DNA from: Kappaphycus alvarezii
Taxonomy: Eukaryota; Rhodophyta; Florideophyceae; Gigartinales; Solieriaceae
Assembly (NCBI GenBank): GCA_002205965.3
Contig: NADL03000590.1
Location: 2,919,001-2,983,000 of the forward strand
DNA: 64,000 nucleotides
Direction: 5' to 3'
Shown here: positions 13,976-24,411 of the stretch, in pieces
How the letters are laid out: the number at the start of each line of letters is the position of its first letter
How positions within the stretch are numbered: position 1 is the stretch's first letter
Position numbers and translations under genes: made by a program
The notes under the pieces: generated by a model
Databases searched by the model: none
What the model was told of the DNA's origin: nothing
Seen by the model: the letters and a program-made list of their open reading frames with translations, nothing else

Positions 13976-14631
13976 TTGTCGAGTTCGGGTTTAAATTGTG
14001 TACCGACGTTGTATGTGTGACCGGCTGTCAAGGAAATATAGTCGATTTTGAGATTATTGCTATGCTCGCTAGTCAATTTTTGGATGCGTACGAAGTAGCA
14101 GCGAGGGCCGGAGAGGATGAAATGTTAAATATGGATCGGAAATGTTTGGAAGCTCAACCACTGTGATGTTCTGATCCCCTGATTTCCTTTGCTTTTTCGT
14201 AGCAATCATTCATAAGCCCTTGCCTGGCTGCATTCTTCTTTCTTTTAAATCAAACAGGACGGATTCACAAGCCAAGAGACACACCCACGATATCAAATGT
14301 CCGAAACGCAGCCTCCTATCGAGATCAATATCATTTACCTATCAATACCGCTACTAACTCTTACTCTACATGATCCAACATTTTCTCCAATACGTTTGAC
14401 TGACAACTCTTTCAGCAGAGACGAAGAAATAGCCCAAATAATAATGATAATAATCGACTCGATGCCATTGTAAATCTGTTTCAAACAGGTCACGAAGCAG
14501 ATTTAAAAGTCTCCTTTTTCAGATTTCCTGCGTGGAGGGGGGAAAGGATTATTCATAAATATGATAAAATTCGTGCCGCTACAATGCGAAACCATTTTAA
14601 GCTAGTTTCAGTATTCTACTAGGGTAAGTAA
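13976..14631. other. Spacer between transposase fossil and RT unit
   Basis: A 78-codon plus-strand ORF at 13930-14166 and AT-rich sequence with an ATAATAATGATAATAATC run near 14440. Frames leading into the reverse transcriptase are closed by a stop at 14629. No RT fingers domain was recognised here, so the downstream RT looks truncated at its 5' end. Confidence 0.4.
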
Positions 14632-16316
14632 AGCTTTAGGGATGGAAGAAAAGCTAAATGTTACCTCGCACCCTTGCAAGTGGCCAATGCCATGCCCAGC
14701 GGACTGGACACCATTTTGCAGGAAGTACGGAGACTGGTTGAGCGCCGGGACGAGGATCATTCACTGGTATCCGTGGATGCACACAACGCATTCAAACGGT
14801 TCTCGAGACAGCGCATGATAAATTTGCTGCCGACCAAAGTAACGTCGCTGTGTCATTTTCTGAACATGGTATACGCCCGCAACACGTCGTCACTGACATT
14901 GCCCGTTGCGTCCGCATATGACATCCTTAGCCAAGAGGTTATGCAAATGGGGACCCTGCAAGCATGCTGTCGTTTTCTCTTGTAGTGCATCTATTAGCAA
15001 TGGAAATTGCTCAGCAGACACAGCTCGATCTACACAGATGGTATGCGGACGACTGCACTCTCATTGACAATCATACAGAGCTGGAAAAGGCAGTCGAAAT
15101 CATTAGCTCCAGAGGACCTGACCATGGATTTTATCTGAATCACGCAAAACCCTGTCTGTTCTGGCCGCACAAACTCAGTAACTGCACATCGCCACCATTC
15201 CACGGCCTCCCAGTTGAGAACTTTTCCACCGACTGCATCGACCTTCTCGGGACCTCAATTGGGTCGTCACAGTTTATGGAAGATTTTCTCAACGAGAAAA
15301 TCAGAAGCTGCAATCGCACATTGTTGCTCATTGACGGTCCCAGAGACGCTCAAATTCGGTTCCACCTTCACCGCGTATGTGCATCCGCTTGCAAGCTTCA
15401 ACATTGGGTGAAGCTAACTCCGCCGAGTGTGACCACTGCCATTGCACTGAGATTCGACTACGACCAACCCGAATTTTACGCAAGCTCTAACAACGTGCCG
15501 ATGAGTGATGTAGTTCAACAGCAGGTAGCCTTAACTCTCCGCTACGGCGGTAACGGCTTTACGCCTATAGCGACGCTCAATTTAGTACCATATACTGCGA
15601 GCATAATTGACGCCGAGCTGCTGCGGGGCCCTGATGATTATGGTGAGACTGAACAACGATACGCTGAAGCGGATAAAAACCTCTGGGAGTTTGTCCGACG
15701 ACTCCTTACGTCTTTCACTAATGATAGCAGTCTTCCGGAAACACTGAAAGCGGCAAACCTTGTAGCCAAGCTCGATAGTACACAAAACATTCTGTATCGA
15801 GCCCGGTGCGAGTCTGCAGCAAAGTTCTTCTGGAAGAATGACGAATGGACGACGTTGCCAAACCCGATATCGCATTCAGAAGCAGATATTCGGCGAATAA
15901 TTCGACGTCATGCATACTTGGGAACGCAGACAGGGGCTTTCCTCACCGTACACCCCGCTGTAGTCAACCGGAAGTCCAACGAGATGCGGACAGTGAAGCT
16001 ACGCCGTCACCTAAGAGTTCTTGTGTTTGACAAAACAGCACCGCTGCAGTGCGCTGAGTGCCATAGGCCCAAGGATCTCTTAGGGGACCATGCAGCAGAC
16101 CTTTGTAACAAATGTCTCTGGTGGACCAACCGGCACATGCTCAAGGATGTGTTCGGAAGCGATGTTGAAAATGCTGTAAACGCGGACGAATTGATAGTGC
16201 AAGGGAAGGGTGCTGCAGAGGTAGGTGAAGATGAGGCAGAAGAGATCGAAAGGGAGGTTAATGAAAGGGATTTCGATGACTGTAAGATAGATGCAATGAT
16301 TTCAGCGATAGTTTGA
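14632..16316 (+). CDS. Reverse transcriptase, 5'-truncated, one frameshift
   Basis: RNA-dependent DNA polymerase of a retroelement. The first frame (14632-14981) opens without an ATG and holds the motif-A block SLVSVDAHNAF. The second (14964-16316) continues with FSLVVHLLAMEI and the catalytic YADD box (HRWYADDCTLI). The two frames join near 14965 with a net loss of one base. After the palm comes a long C-terminal region ending in a Cys/His cluster (CAECHRP ... GDHAADLCNKC), a GDH-x-C arrangement I associate with non-LTR-like RTs of protists and algae. The fingers region that should precede motif A is missing, as expected for a 5'-truncated non-LTR copy. Codon use is more GC-rich than in the flanks. 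The RT lineage is uncertain; the RT assignment itself is secure because both catalytic Asp motifs are intact. Confidence 0.8.
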
Positions 16317-17116
16317 GCTCTGGAAAGTACGATTTCGCAAAGAATAAATGGCATGCTTGCGATGGAAAGGTAAAAGATGCGTCGAGGTACTGTATGGTTG
16401 ATGAGGAGTCACTGACCATGCCCGAGTTCGCGGGAGGGGACATTGAGTTCCCGAAGGTCATCGTTGGAGGCATGAATCGTGTCCGAAGTATTCCGGCATT
16501 CTGCAAGGTTTCGAGTGTCGATGCGGCGGGGGTTCTTACGGAAGAAAAGGAGTTCTGTCGGGCGTATCCAGGAATTGCGGTACTTGCGGGTGGACCTGGT
16601 GCGGGGGAAGAGCAGGTTAAGCTTGCGAGCTTCCGGGCTTACAGTTTTGAAGGGTCTTATGTAGCTAGTAGGCAGTTGGATTGCATACATGCTGCAATAG
16701 TTAACGAAATGAGGTGCTTGCGTGGTCTCCAAGATGCTGAGATCAAGAAAGTTTGGTTCGACAAATTAACGGTCCACTTTAGTAATTTGAAGCAGGCTGG
16801 CCCGTTGCTTCGGATGATTGGATTGAGGGTTAGTTTCCGCAAGCCCAGTAACATTGTTGAAATTCGAAACCGACGGTTCTCAGGGACGTTCAACATAATA
16901 TCCGAGTTCAAGGGTGGGATATTCATCGTCAGTTTGGTTTGTGAGCAAGGCTCCCGCGTGGATCACTGCGTTTGTGTCGGCGCATTTCAAGGGTTGATCC
17001 CGGACTCAGCCGAGAACTTCGCGATCAATCTGAATGCGGAAGCGCTGAAGCTGTATGCTGGATCGTGGATCCAGCAGGTCCTTGTAGCGGAGGTGTTCGA
17101 GATCTATCCGCAGTAG
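16313..17116 (+). CDS. Putative papain-like cysteine protease next to RT
   Basis: A 267-codon open frame that overlaps the RT stop. It opens with a TTG in the track frame; the first ATG is near 16390. It sits one base out of register from the RT, so with one missing base it could be the C-terminal part of a single RT-protease polyprotein. What is visible: a Cys-containing helix start (SRQLDCIHAAIVNEM, about residue 120), then later VDHCVCVGAF and GLIPDSAENFAINL. The order Cys ... His ... Asp with HxxxV and a following PDS matches the catalytic layout of papain/C39/OTU-like peptidases. I infer, without proof, a protease companion of the RT, like those carried by some Dualen-type and oomycete elements. 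No other domain is recognised. It ends 12 bases before the opposing Copia pol frame ends. Confidence 0.5.
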   Translation: MSSGKYDFAKNKWHACDGKVKDASRYCMVDEESLTMPEFAGGDIEFPKVIVGGMNRVRSIPAFCKVSSVDAAGVLTEEKEFCRAYPGIAVLAGGPGAGEEQVKLASFRAYSFEGSYVASRQLDCIHAAIVNEMRCLRGLQDAEIKKVWFDKLTVHFSNLKQAGPLLRMIGLRVSFRKPSNIVEIRNRRFSGTFNIISEFKGGIFIVSLVCEQGSRVDHCVCVGAFQGLIPDSAENFAINLNAEALKLYAGSWIQQVLVAEVFEIYPQ

Positions 17117-17121
17117 ACCGA

Positions 17122-17127
17122 AATAAA
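17122..17127 (+). promoter_or_regulatory. AATAAA, possible polyadenylation signal
   Basis: A canonical AATAAA lies 5 bases after the TAG stop (17114-17116) of the putative protease frame on the plus strand. It may terminate the RT-protease transcript, but it also lies right against the end of the opposing Copia frame, so chance is possible. Confidence 0.3.
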
Positions 17128-17128
17128 G

Positions 17129-17833
17129 TCAAGTTATCTCTTTTGAACGGATTATACATTGGTCCGGTTGGATGTCAAGTTGCCCAGTAGTGATCACCTC
17201 TCGGAGAAAAGTTTGGCTCATGTGCTTGGTGAGTCCATCTGCAATTTTACTGTTGCTTCTGACGAAGCCTAAGTCGGATATTGACTTGTCTCGAAATCCT
17301 TCTCTTGCTTCCGCAATGTACAATATCGTTCTCTGTTCTGATTTACGTGAAGCCTTAGAGATAAAGTCGAACAAGCTCTTGCTGTCAGTAAGCAATTCGA
17401 CTGTAACGTGCGTGTTCAGAAGATTCTTCAGCTCTTCTGAAAGAGCTACAGCGATGTCGAACATGTCGCTAGATGCGATCAATTCCCTGGACATTGCGAA
17501 CCTTGTAACGCGCCTCGACTTGTATGGCTTGAATGATATTGGAGCTGCCTTTATCGATTCATCTGCAATTAATACAATGTGCCCGAGGTGTGACGATACA
17601 TCCCGACTGTTTGCGAACGATGAGTCCGAAAACCCAACGACTCGGAGCGTGCTTAAGTCCAGTTTCGGTATTTTTGGTTTCACGTGATTATCAGTAGCGT
17701 ACTTTACTGCCCTGCTAATTCTTCGCAATGCCTGAGGACGATTGTAGTCGAACATCTCTTCTGTAACTTGTGCGAGTGACGCTATCTCGAAAAGGCAGTC
17801 TGGCCTGGAGTTTGCTGACCAGGCTAAGCGCAT
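17129..17833 (-). pseudogene. Copia A RNase H domain
   Basis: The best preserved piece of element A: 234 codons open. It contains the end of the RT (thumb and connection) and the copia RNase H with its acidic residues: VGFSDSSFAN, the KSRRVTRFAMSRELIAS block with the Glu, LLTDSKSLFDF, and SNSKIADGLTK near the C terminus. RNase H removes the RNA strand during reverse transcription. The stop codon lies at 17129-17131. The plus-strand ORF at 17172-17687 is a shadow of this domain. Confidence 0.85.
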
Positions 17834-18662
17834 AGGAATTGATCTGAAAGATTTAAATGAGGCGTCTCGGGGTAGGCATTATAATTCGCGCAGGTATGAT
17901 ATTTGATCAACCAAGAAAGTCTTTCCCTTCTGGTCAAGGATGGGCCCGGTGAATTCAGACGAGAGCGAAGATTCCTCCTTCATTTCAGACCTTTCGTTCG
18001 TACACTTCGAGAGGGCGCGAGAGTCGCTGTCACCGCATCTTAGAAGGTCATTCACACAGCTCCCGCTCACACCTTTAAGTTTCTCCTCTACTAGAAGGAA
18101 AGAAGTGCGGAGTCTAGGCGAAAAGGTTTCATTCTCATCTCTTTACGATGTTTTTTATCCAGATTTTCGTGCTATAAATTTCCTGCGTCGCATAGGCCGT
18201 ATAGATGGCAAAGCAGATTCAGGAACTGATCTGGATCGAGTTCAAATTCGGGGAACGGGTCCTTTGTAAATTTCTTTCTCTCCAAAGGTTCCAAGGATTG
18301 AAGATACGCTTGGGTTATATCCACAGTCCATACTTTTAAGTTAAGCTAGCTGCTAATGAAAAAAGAAGACGTATGGACAATGGTTGCAGGGTCGAAGAAG
18401 TGTAAACGAGAATATTTTTCATCTTGTCTCGATGGCCACCAGTAACGTAGCGCGCCTTATACTTATTTTTGCCGTCCATATGGGACTTGGTAGAGAGGAT
18501 TAAACGTCCCGGTAGGACGTTTCCATCGGGAGGTATTACTTTTCGGAGTATAAACTTGAAAGTTCCGCGTTTGAGCAAGTCTCGGATCTTCTTTTTCTTT
18601 GCGTCATCCATTTCGGGACATTTATCGCGACTATCTCTCTCGTGCAATACCTCTGTCGCCAA
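17834..18662 (-). pseudogene. Copia A reverse transcriptase, broken
   Basis: The frame 18336-18662 encodes the N-terminal copia RT region: LLKRGTFKFILRKVIPPDGN, LPGRLILSTKS, KYKARYVTGGHRD, TSSTLQPLSIRLLFSLAA. Further down, between about 18,290 and 17,850, other frames give the later part (a [23 protein letters not shown] block). Multiple stops and frameshifts separate the pieces and no intact YVDD box is readable. It continues the polyprotein from the integrase and leads into the RNase H frame. Confidence 0.7.
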
Positions 18663-18737
18663 TATTTAGTCAAAATCAGGTGACTTTAATTGGGAAGAAA
18701 CACGTTCCAAGTCTGCTGGGAACGTAGAAGAGAGTGT

Positions 18738-20439
18738 TTATGGTTCCAAGTACGGCTTAACTTCAGCTATGTTAAAAGGTTTCGCGGGACAAGTGTCACT
18801 GTCGCGCACAAAGGCTAATTTACTGTCGAGGTCGGTGCCGGAGACTTCGAAAGGTCCTAACCATTCGCCAATGCAGTTAGACACAATCTTCTCTCTCCCC
18901 ACGACAACTCGGTCTCCTGGCTGATGAGATCTGTCGCTTGATGGAGTGACGGCGTGATGAAGTGCTCTGCGTAGTTTGAGCTTGGACTTCTCCACTTCCA
19001 TCTTCTTTCGGGTTGTCTCTGAGATTTCGCTTCTTTCAATTATTAGTGTTCGTCGGATCGGGCACGTTTCAGGGGCTGCCGAGAGTTGAGAGAATTCTCC
19101 GAATACGAGAGCGGAAGTCACAAGCCATTCCAATCCGAGGGTGTCATTCATCGCCTTCACGGAGCAGACTAAGGCAAGTTCCATGTCGGTGGTCGCTTGA
19201 TTTACCATGAGTTTCCTGAAGGTGCGGAGCAACGATTCGTGGTATCGTTCCCCTAGTCCAAGGATGGAGGGGATTCGATACGTGCTTTCTCGATCTTAAC
19301 GTCGGAAACCCGATTGAGGTGGATGAACTTATCACCAAGCTGCGAGCCTTAATCTGTGAGTATCTTGTTCGGGAGCCCAGTATAAATACCTGCTGGATTA
19401 TTGCTATCCATATGTCTTCCGTAGAGACACTTTCTAGAAATCGGGCCGTGCTGAACTTTGTACCTTCGTCAATTATGAGTGGTGGATCCCTGTAGATGTA
19501 TATGATATCAAGCAGTATTCGCTCGTTGAAGCGTACATTCTCTGCGGCAATTGTGACTCGGAGGCGGTTTGGCGCGTGTTGGATCCTTTGACACCGGTCA
19601 AACTTTCTTGAGATTTCCTGCAGTGTCGCCAGCGTTTAAGGTGTTGCTTCTTCCGGGCGTGAGCGTTTGATTAAATTGAAAAGCTTCGTCGCCGAAGGAT
19701 GGAAGAACTGGCGGGAGCGGTGCAGTTTTGACAGCTAAGCGCGGGAGAAGTAAACATCTGTGGAGAATCTGACTGGTGCATAAAGATGATTACTTGGTGA
19801 CCTGAATATTGGCACGTACTAATCATCGACGTAGAGTAACGCCTGATCGGGAGTAACGTGGGCTACGCGTTTGACTAGTCTGTTAGAAACAGTGCAAGGA
19901 GTCGGAGATTCCTTGTCAAGGATTTACATGCCAGGTAGGACAGGAATGTCGGCGTCTACTATGTACAAGTGGATAAGTATCGTTGGGATACCAGTCGGCT
20001 TCTCAAGAGAGATTTTAGTACGGCCAAGGGAGCGGTAAATGGCGTCCGCAAATCTGAAGCGGTTCGCAGACGATACGGTACTTCTTTTGTGCTTTCAGAG
20101 AGAGCTTATTATCCGATATAATTCCTTTGTGCCGACGACTGACTTCTGGGCTCCGATGTCGCAGATAAAGCCCACTGAGCGTCTTTTGCACAATTCCCTT
20201 TTGATATTCGCGACGTATATGTCTGTCATGAAAACGTCGCGTTCGGAGTCTGAGTTGATCTTCTCTGTACGGCGACGAGGAATTACTGGTAATCCCGGCC
20301 ACCTAGACGAAAATCTGGGACAGAATGAGTCGCTTACTGCAGAGGCTATATGACTGAGCAAAATGTCATGTTCGGCAGTTTTGACTGGATTTACGGCAGG
20401 TGGTGAGTAATTATCTGCTCGCCGCTCATTTGTTTGCAT
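18738..20439 (-). pseudogene. Copia A protease and integrase, broken
   Basis: The frame 20095-20439 contains the aspartic protease active site FICDIGAQKSVVG (DxGA). Frames between about 19,340 and 18,738 hold the C-terminal part of the integrase: a GERYH-like stretch and TFRKLMVNQ near 19,250, then KAMNDTLGLEWLVTSALVFG, and the chromatin-facing tail with GDRVVVGREK and EWLGPFEVSG. The integrase core between about 20,000 and 19,340 is hard to read through stops. Together these would cut the polyprotein and insert the cDNA into the genome; neither can be functional here. Confidence 0.7.
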
Positions 20440-20603
20440 GAAATCGAGACAAATTTCTCCAAGTCCTTATTGTCTTCGGATGACCTTGCGACGATCTCAG
20501 ATCCCTTGTCCGAGTTCCAGGTAGAATATTCTTCCCCTTTGATTAACTCGGCGATATTGTGCGTAGCGGAGCCCTTTTTTCTGATTATGCGGCGAGCGTG
20601 AGC

Positions 20604-22185
20604 TTACATAGCACCTAGAGCGCATCGGTGACCAGGTTTCCAATGGGGTGCACCACATTTGTGACACTCATTTAGCTTCCGAGCCATTTCAAAAGAGCGG
20701 TCTTGAGTACGGCCTTGATTACTCTTATGCGATCGGAACCGGCCATTATAACGTCCAAAATGCCTCGGATTACAACCGTAGCGAGTCATATTAGTCATGA
20801 ACCCGCTGTGACCCTCGGTAATGTAGGGTCCGGATATGTAACCCTCCAGCCCGGTAAGTAGACGGATCTGGCGCAGGTTTTGGATCGATTAATGAAGCGT
20901 AGTGACGAACTTATTGTAAGAATATCCCTGAGACATGATATTCTGGATCGGGATGCGCGACCAATCTTGGAACTCGGTTTCAGCTTTCCGAAGGTAATCA
21001 ACTTTATGAGCGTCATTGCGAAAGTCGGGAGGACATTGCAGAACCAGCTCGTTGATATGAGGAACCATTTTGTTAAGGCCTTGGAAGACATCCAAAATGC
21101 TCCTCTCGTTCATGAATGACCTCGAATGGAATGTCTCCAGAATTGCCTTAACTTGTAGCTGCCTTGCATCGGATATATACTCGCTTTTCATAGCCATGCA
21201 TATCTCAGCGTAGTTCATATCATCGTGGCAACTCGCAAAGTAGAACTTGCGAGCAGCCCCGTGCAGGATGTGAATGAAATAGTCGGCCTTCTTAGTCTTC
21301 GAAAGATTGTACTGACGAGCACATATTACGTATAGCCTGATAGTCTCCTCAATATCTTGATTCAAGTACACCCAGAACTTTCAGTCCTTAAACATTTGAT
21401 GTACTTAATTTGCCTTGCGCGAGTCTTCTTGTCTGCTTTTTGCGCGAAATGCCCCTGGGCGCTCCCTCGAACGTTCTTCGTAAGTATATTCAGCGTCACC
21501 AATTGTGTTTCAGTGCATCATAATCTGATTATTGCGGCCGATACGAGAAGTTGAGCGTATATTCCTTGGGGAATGTATCAGGCCTCCCATTTTGTGGGGC
21601 TTCTAACATTCTAATGCGGGCTTATGCGGCTCCTTTGGCGTTATTGTCTACTCGTTTCAGACTTCCGTCATCACCAGCGCAACACTTGGTCTTCGAGAAT
21701 TTAGTAATGGATTCGGAGAGTGACCTCATAATTGTCAAATACATTCTTGGCATAGTCTGGATTCACCTCCATAAAAGAGCAAAGCCAGATCAACGTAGAA
21801 ATCCTCTTGTTCTTCTCATTTGGGTCTTCTGCGGTAGTTGAGATGAGAAACGGCATCTGCATCTCTGATAATTCATACAGCGTAGCCACGTCAAGTAGAA
21901 AAGAGGTCGGTAACATTGGCATGGCGAAAAAAGCTTCCTTGAAGACTTTACTCTAAGGTGTTAATAGATCCTCCAGGTACTTGCTGACATCCTCCGTGTC
22001 GGGAGGTGTGAACGGAGTATCGTAGCTGGATCCACTCGGACTACAGGAGGAGAAAATAATTTAATCGTATTCTTTACAGCAGGTAGCATTGAGACGGCAG
22101 TGTTATCCCGGAACAAAGAAGTGACAATTTTACTCATGATCTTGTCAACAGTAGACTTGAACTTGAAGCGCGAGGTAGAAGCCAT
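20604..22185 (-). pseudogene. Copia A gag with zinc knuckle, broken
   Basis: Gag begins at an ATG at 22185 (MASTSRFKFKSTVDKIMSK) and continues through frames at 21701-21922 and 20889-21371. The latter has the helical capsid-like pattern and a stretch ending YDYLRKAE-like near 20,950. The frame 20604-20798 ends with a CCHC-type knuckle, CHKCGAPHWKPGHRC. Gag would pack the element RNA. At least three shifts separate the pieces. Confidence 0.65.
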
Positions 22186-24411
22186 GGCTTTTGTGCTGAG
22201 CGTTTCAGAAAGTTGCCTTCGGTTGGAGATTTTGAAGAGCGTTGGTGGGCAAGAAAGAAAACAGGAAATGAAGCAGCAAACGAGTCCGTATTTTCGTGTT
22301 TAACGCTTTGTAACATCACTACTGTACCCTTGTGCGACCAGGGGTAGTTATTAGTAATGCGTAGTTAGGCTAGGTAGGCTAGGTAGGCTAGGGATAGGGA
22401 AAGTAAGGGATTCTTTTCATCTCGGTGAGACAATGGACGGGTGCGTCTATGCTGTTCAAATTTCTCTCTGTTACTCTGCCGGAGGTGGGGGAGTGTAACG
22501 GGACGGCGCACTGTAGATATACCGGTACTGTAATTTTCCTCGCAGTAACAACATGACAACTTCTCAGCCATGACGCGACACTGTCGGCATGTTTACAACG
22601 TTCCAGCTTATGTTCATTTAGTACACGTGTAAGGAATCTCGCGCGGCATTTGGTCTGGAGTTCTTTTGGGTACAGTACCGAATTATTTGCGACGGGCCGA
22701 TGCCCTTAGACATTTGGGTGTACTTGAATGGGTTGGTAAACTGTACTTAATTTTCCTGCTAGAGCAATCGCACACTAGGACTACTGTAAGTAGGGTAACC
22801 ACTTACTGTACATACCCTCAGAACGGAGGTTCTCTGGAATACACTGTATACACAATTTCAAGTTGCGGCCTAAGTGTCGCTCAAAACTCCTTCCAACAAA
22901 CAACTGGCGTTATTTCGGACGAGTCTCGCCGCGTGACGAGCGAACAATGTTCGCTGCGCATCAGCAATCGGAATGGCTGCCCGTGCGGCAATACCAGTCG
23001 CAACCCGGTTGGCGAAGTCCCGAGCGGAAGGGTGCCAGCCCCCCAACGTGGAGAGTGGAAGGGCAATGAAGCGATGCCCAGGACCAGGACCCTTGGAACG
23101 TATTAACTCGGCTTAGCGACATTAGGGTGTTGGGAAATCGAGAATAATTGTCAAACATAGAGCGGTCAGTTAAAAGATGTTCAAACTGCTTTTCTTTTGA
23201 GGTGCCGTTTATGTGTTTTGATCTGCGGAACGCAGGGAGGTGTGGTCAAAATTTATTTTGACTCGTGATTAAAAGCCGCCCTAAGAGCTATGTTGTCAGG
23301 GTAATCTTGCAAGTGCTTACTGCAATGCAGAAAAGTAATGAATCTTGTTGGGTCGGAATTGAATGTGCGTCATTAGAGCCCATTCAGGATGCAATGAGTA
23401 GCCGTTAGCGATGAGGATATAGTACAGTGATGGCGTCCCGTTACTGTAAGAGCTGTCTGTCGGTTACGGCGTTGCTCCGGAGTTCCATGGTCCGGATAGC
23501 AGCGTTATGGGGCGTAGTCGTTGGCACTAGATGATGTGGGAACCAGTGCAAAAACCAGCGAAGTGCGCGAGGCAACGCGGGTGCCCCTGGGGGATGGTGG
23601 AGGTGAGGAAGGATGGGAAAGATTCAACTTCTGTCGTGGCGGGTGCGTGGCGGGGTGAGAAGCGACGTTGGCGACGGCAGCCGAGCGATGGAGACCTATT
23701 AGAAGGTTGGAGCGGTGCTTACCCAAAGGCACGCTGCCTTGGCCGTTATGCCAAACGCGGCATGCTTGCTCGCTGGCACTGAGCAGGCTTTGTAAGGAAT
23801 GTAATTTAGTGTTACCCATCAGAAGCGACTTATCCTGCACAACGCACTACTGTAAAGCGGTGTGGATACAACAGACCACATCTTCCATACATTAAAATAA
23901 TCTAAAAATTCCCGAAGGTGAGGAGGTGGACTCTTCTCCTGTACAGTAATGTAAAGTACTCTACAGTACAGTACTGTGCTGTATTGCACAGCACAGCACA
24001 TTAAAGTACAGTATCTTGTAAGCACTCAAGAAAGCACTTCCTTTCTCCAAAACCGCAGTTCAGTACTGCACTGGAAGTTACACTTTTCAACTTTGCAAAT
24101 TTAATCTTTGGGGGTGTCTTCGGTAGCAGGTTCCACTTTCTTTCCAATGTTTTCTGCTTTTCGAATTTTTGCTTCAATTATTTGGGAAATTTTCGAAATT
24201 ATTCTGTCGAGGATTTTGTCAACTTTTTCCTTTCATAGCAGAGCATCCTCGTCAACGAAATCCATCGTCTCTTTGCCCACTTCGTCGTCGTTTTGTTTGT
24301 CGTTGCCGCAACGAAGATTAGTGCGTAAACCCCAATCGACTCCCAAGAAAAGGAAGGGTGATCGCCGTGTGTATTGCGTAGCATGCCTGAGGCGACCCGT
24401 GCAATCCTAAA
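22186..24411. other. Intergenic, TACTGTA-rich, no gene recognised
   Basis: Lies between the Copia A gag start and PRP40. ORFs on both strands (22666-23106, 23505-23840 and others) show no domain. Around 23,940-24,010 there is a dense cluster of GTACAGTACTGTA-like words directly upstream of PRP40. GC content rises after 23,400. PRP40 promoter elements may lie at 24,050-24,400, but I cannot point to a specific one. Confidence 0.45.
22366..22392. repeat. Short tandem repeat (TAGGCTAGG)x3
   Basis: Three perfect head-to-tail copies of the 9-mer TAGGCTAGG, followed by GATAGGGA. It is close upstream of the Copia A gag start on the minus strand. Confidence 0.9.

Larger units (their letters stand above)
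17129..22185 (-). mobile_element. Copia-type retrotransposon A, decayed, no LTR found
   Basis: Read on the minus strand, the order gag, zinc knuckle, aspartic protease, integrase, reverse transcriptase, RNase H is that of Ty1/copia elements. The frames are interrupted by many stops and shifts. I found no LTR pair: the sequence beyond 22185 and the sequence below 17129 do not resemble each other by eye, and the 3' side is taken up directly by the plus-strand protease frame. Either the 3' LTR was lost or the RT-protease unit inserted before it. Confidence 0.75.

Noticed and set aside
16313..17116. Ulp1/SUMO-type protease
   Set aside because: In Ulp1 the catalytic order is His-Asp-Cys; here the visible order is Cys-His-Asp, which fits papain-like layouts.
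17172..17687. 171-codon plus-strand ORF
   Set aside because: It lies opposite the well-supported Copia A RNase H (17129-17833) and has no domain; an antisense shadow.
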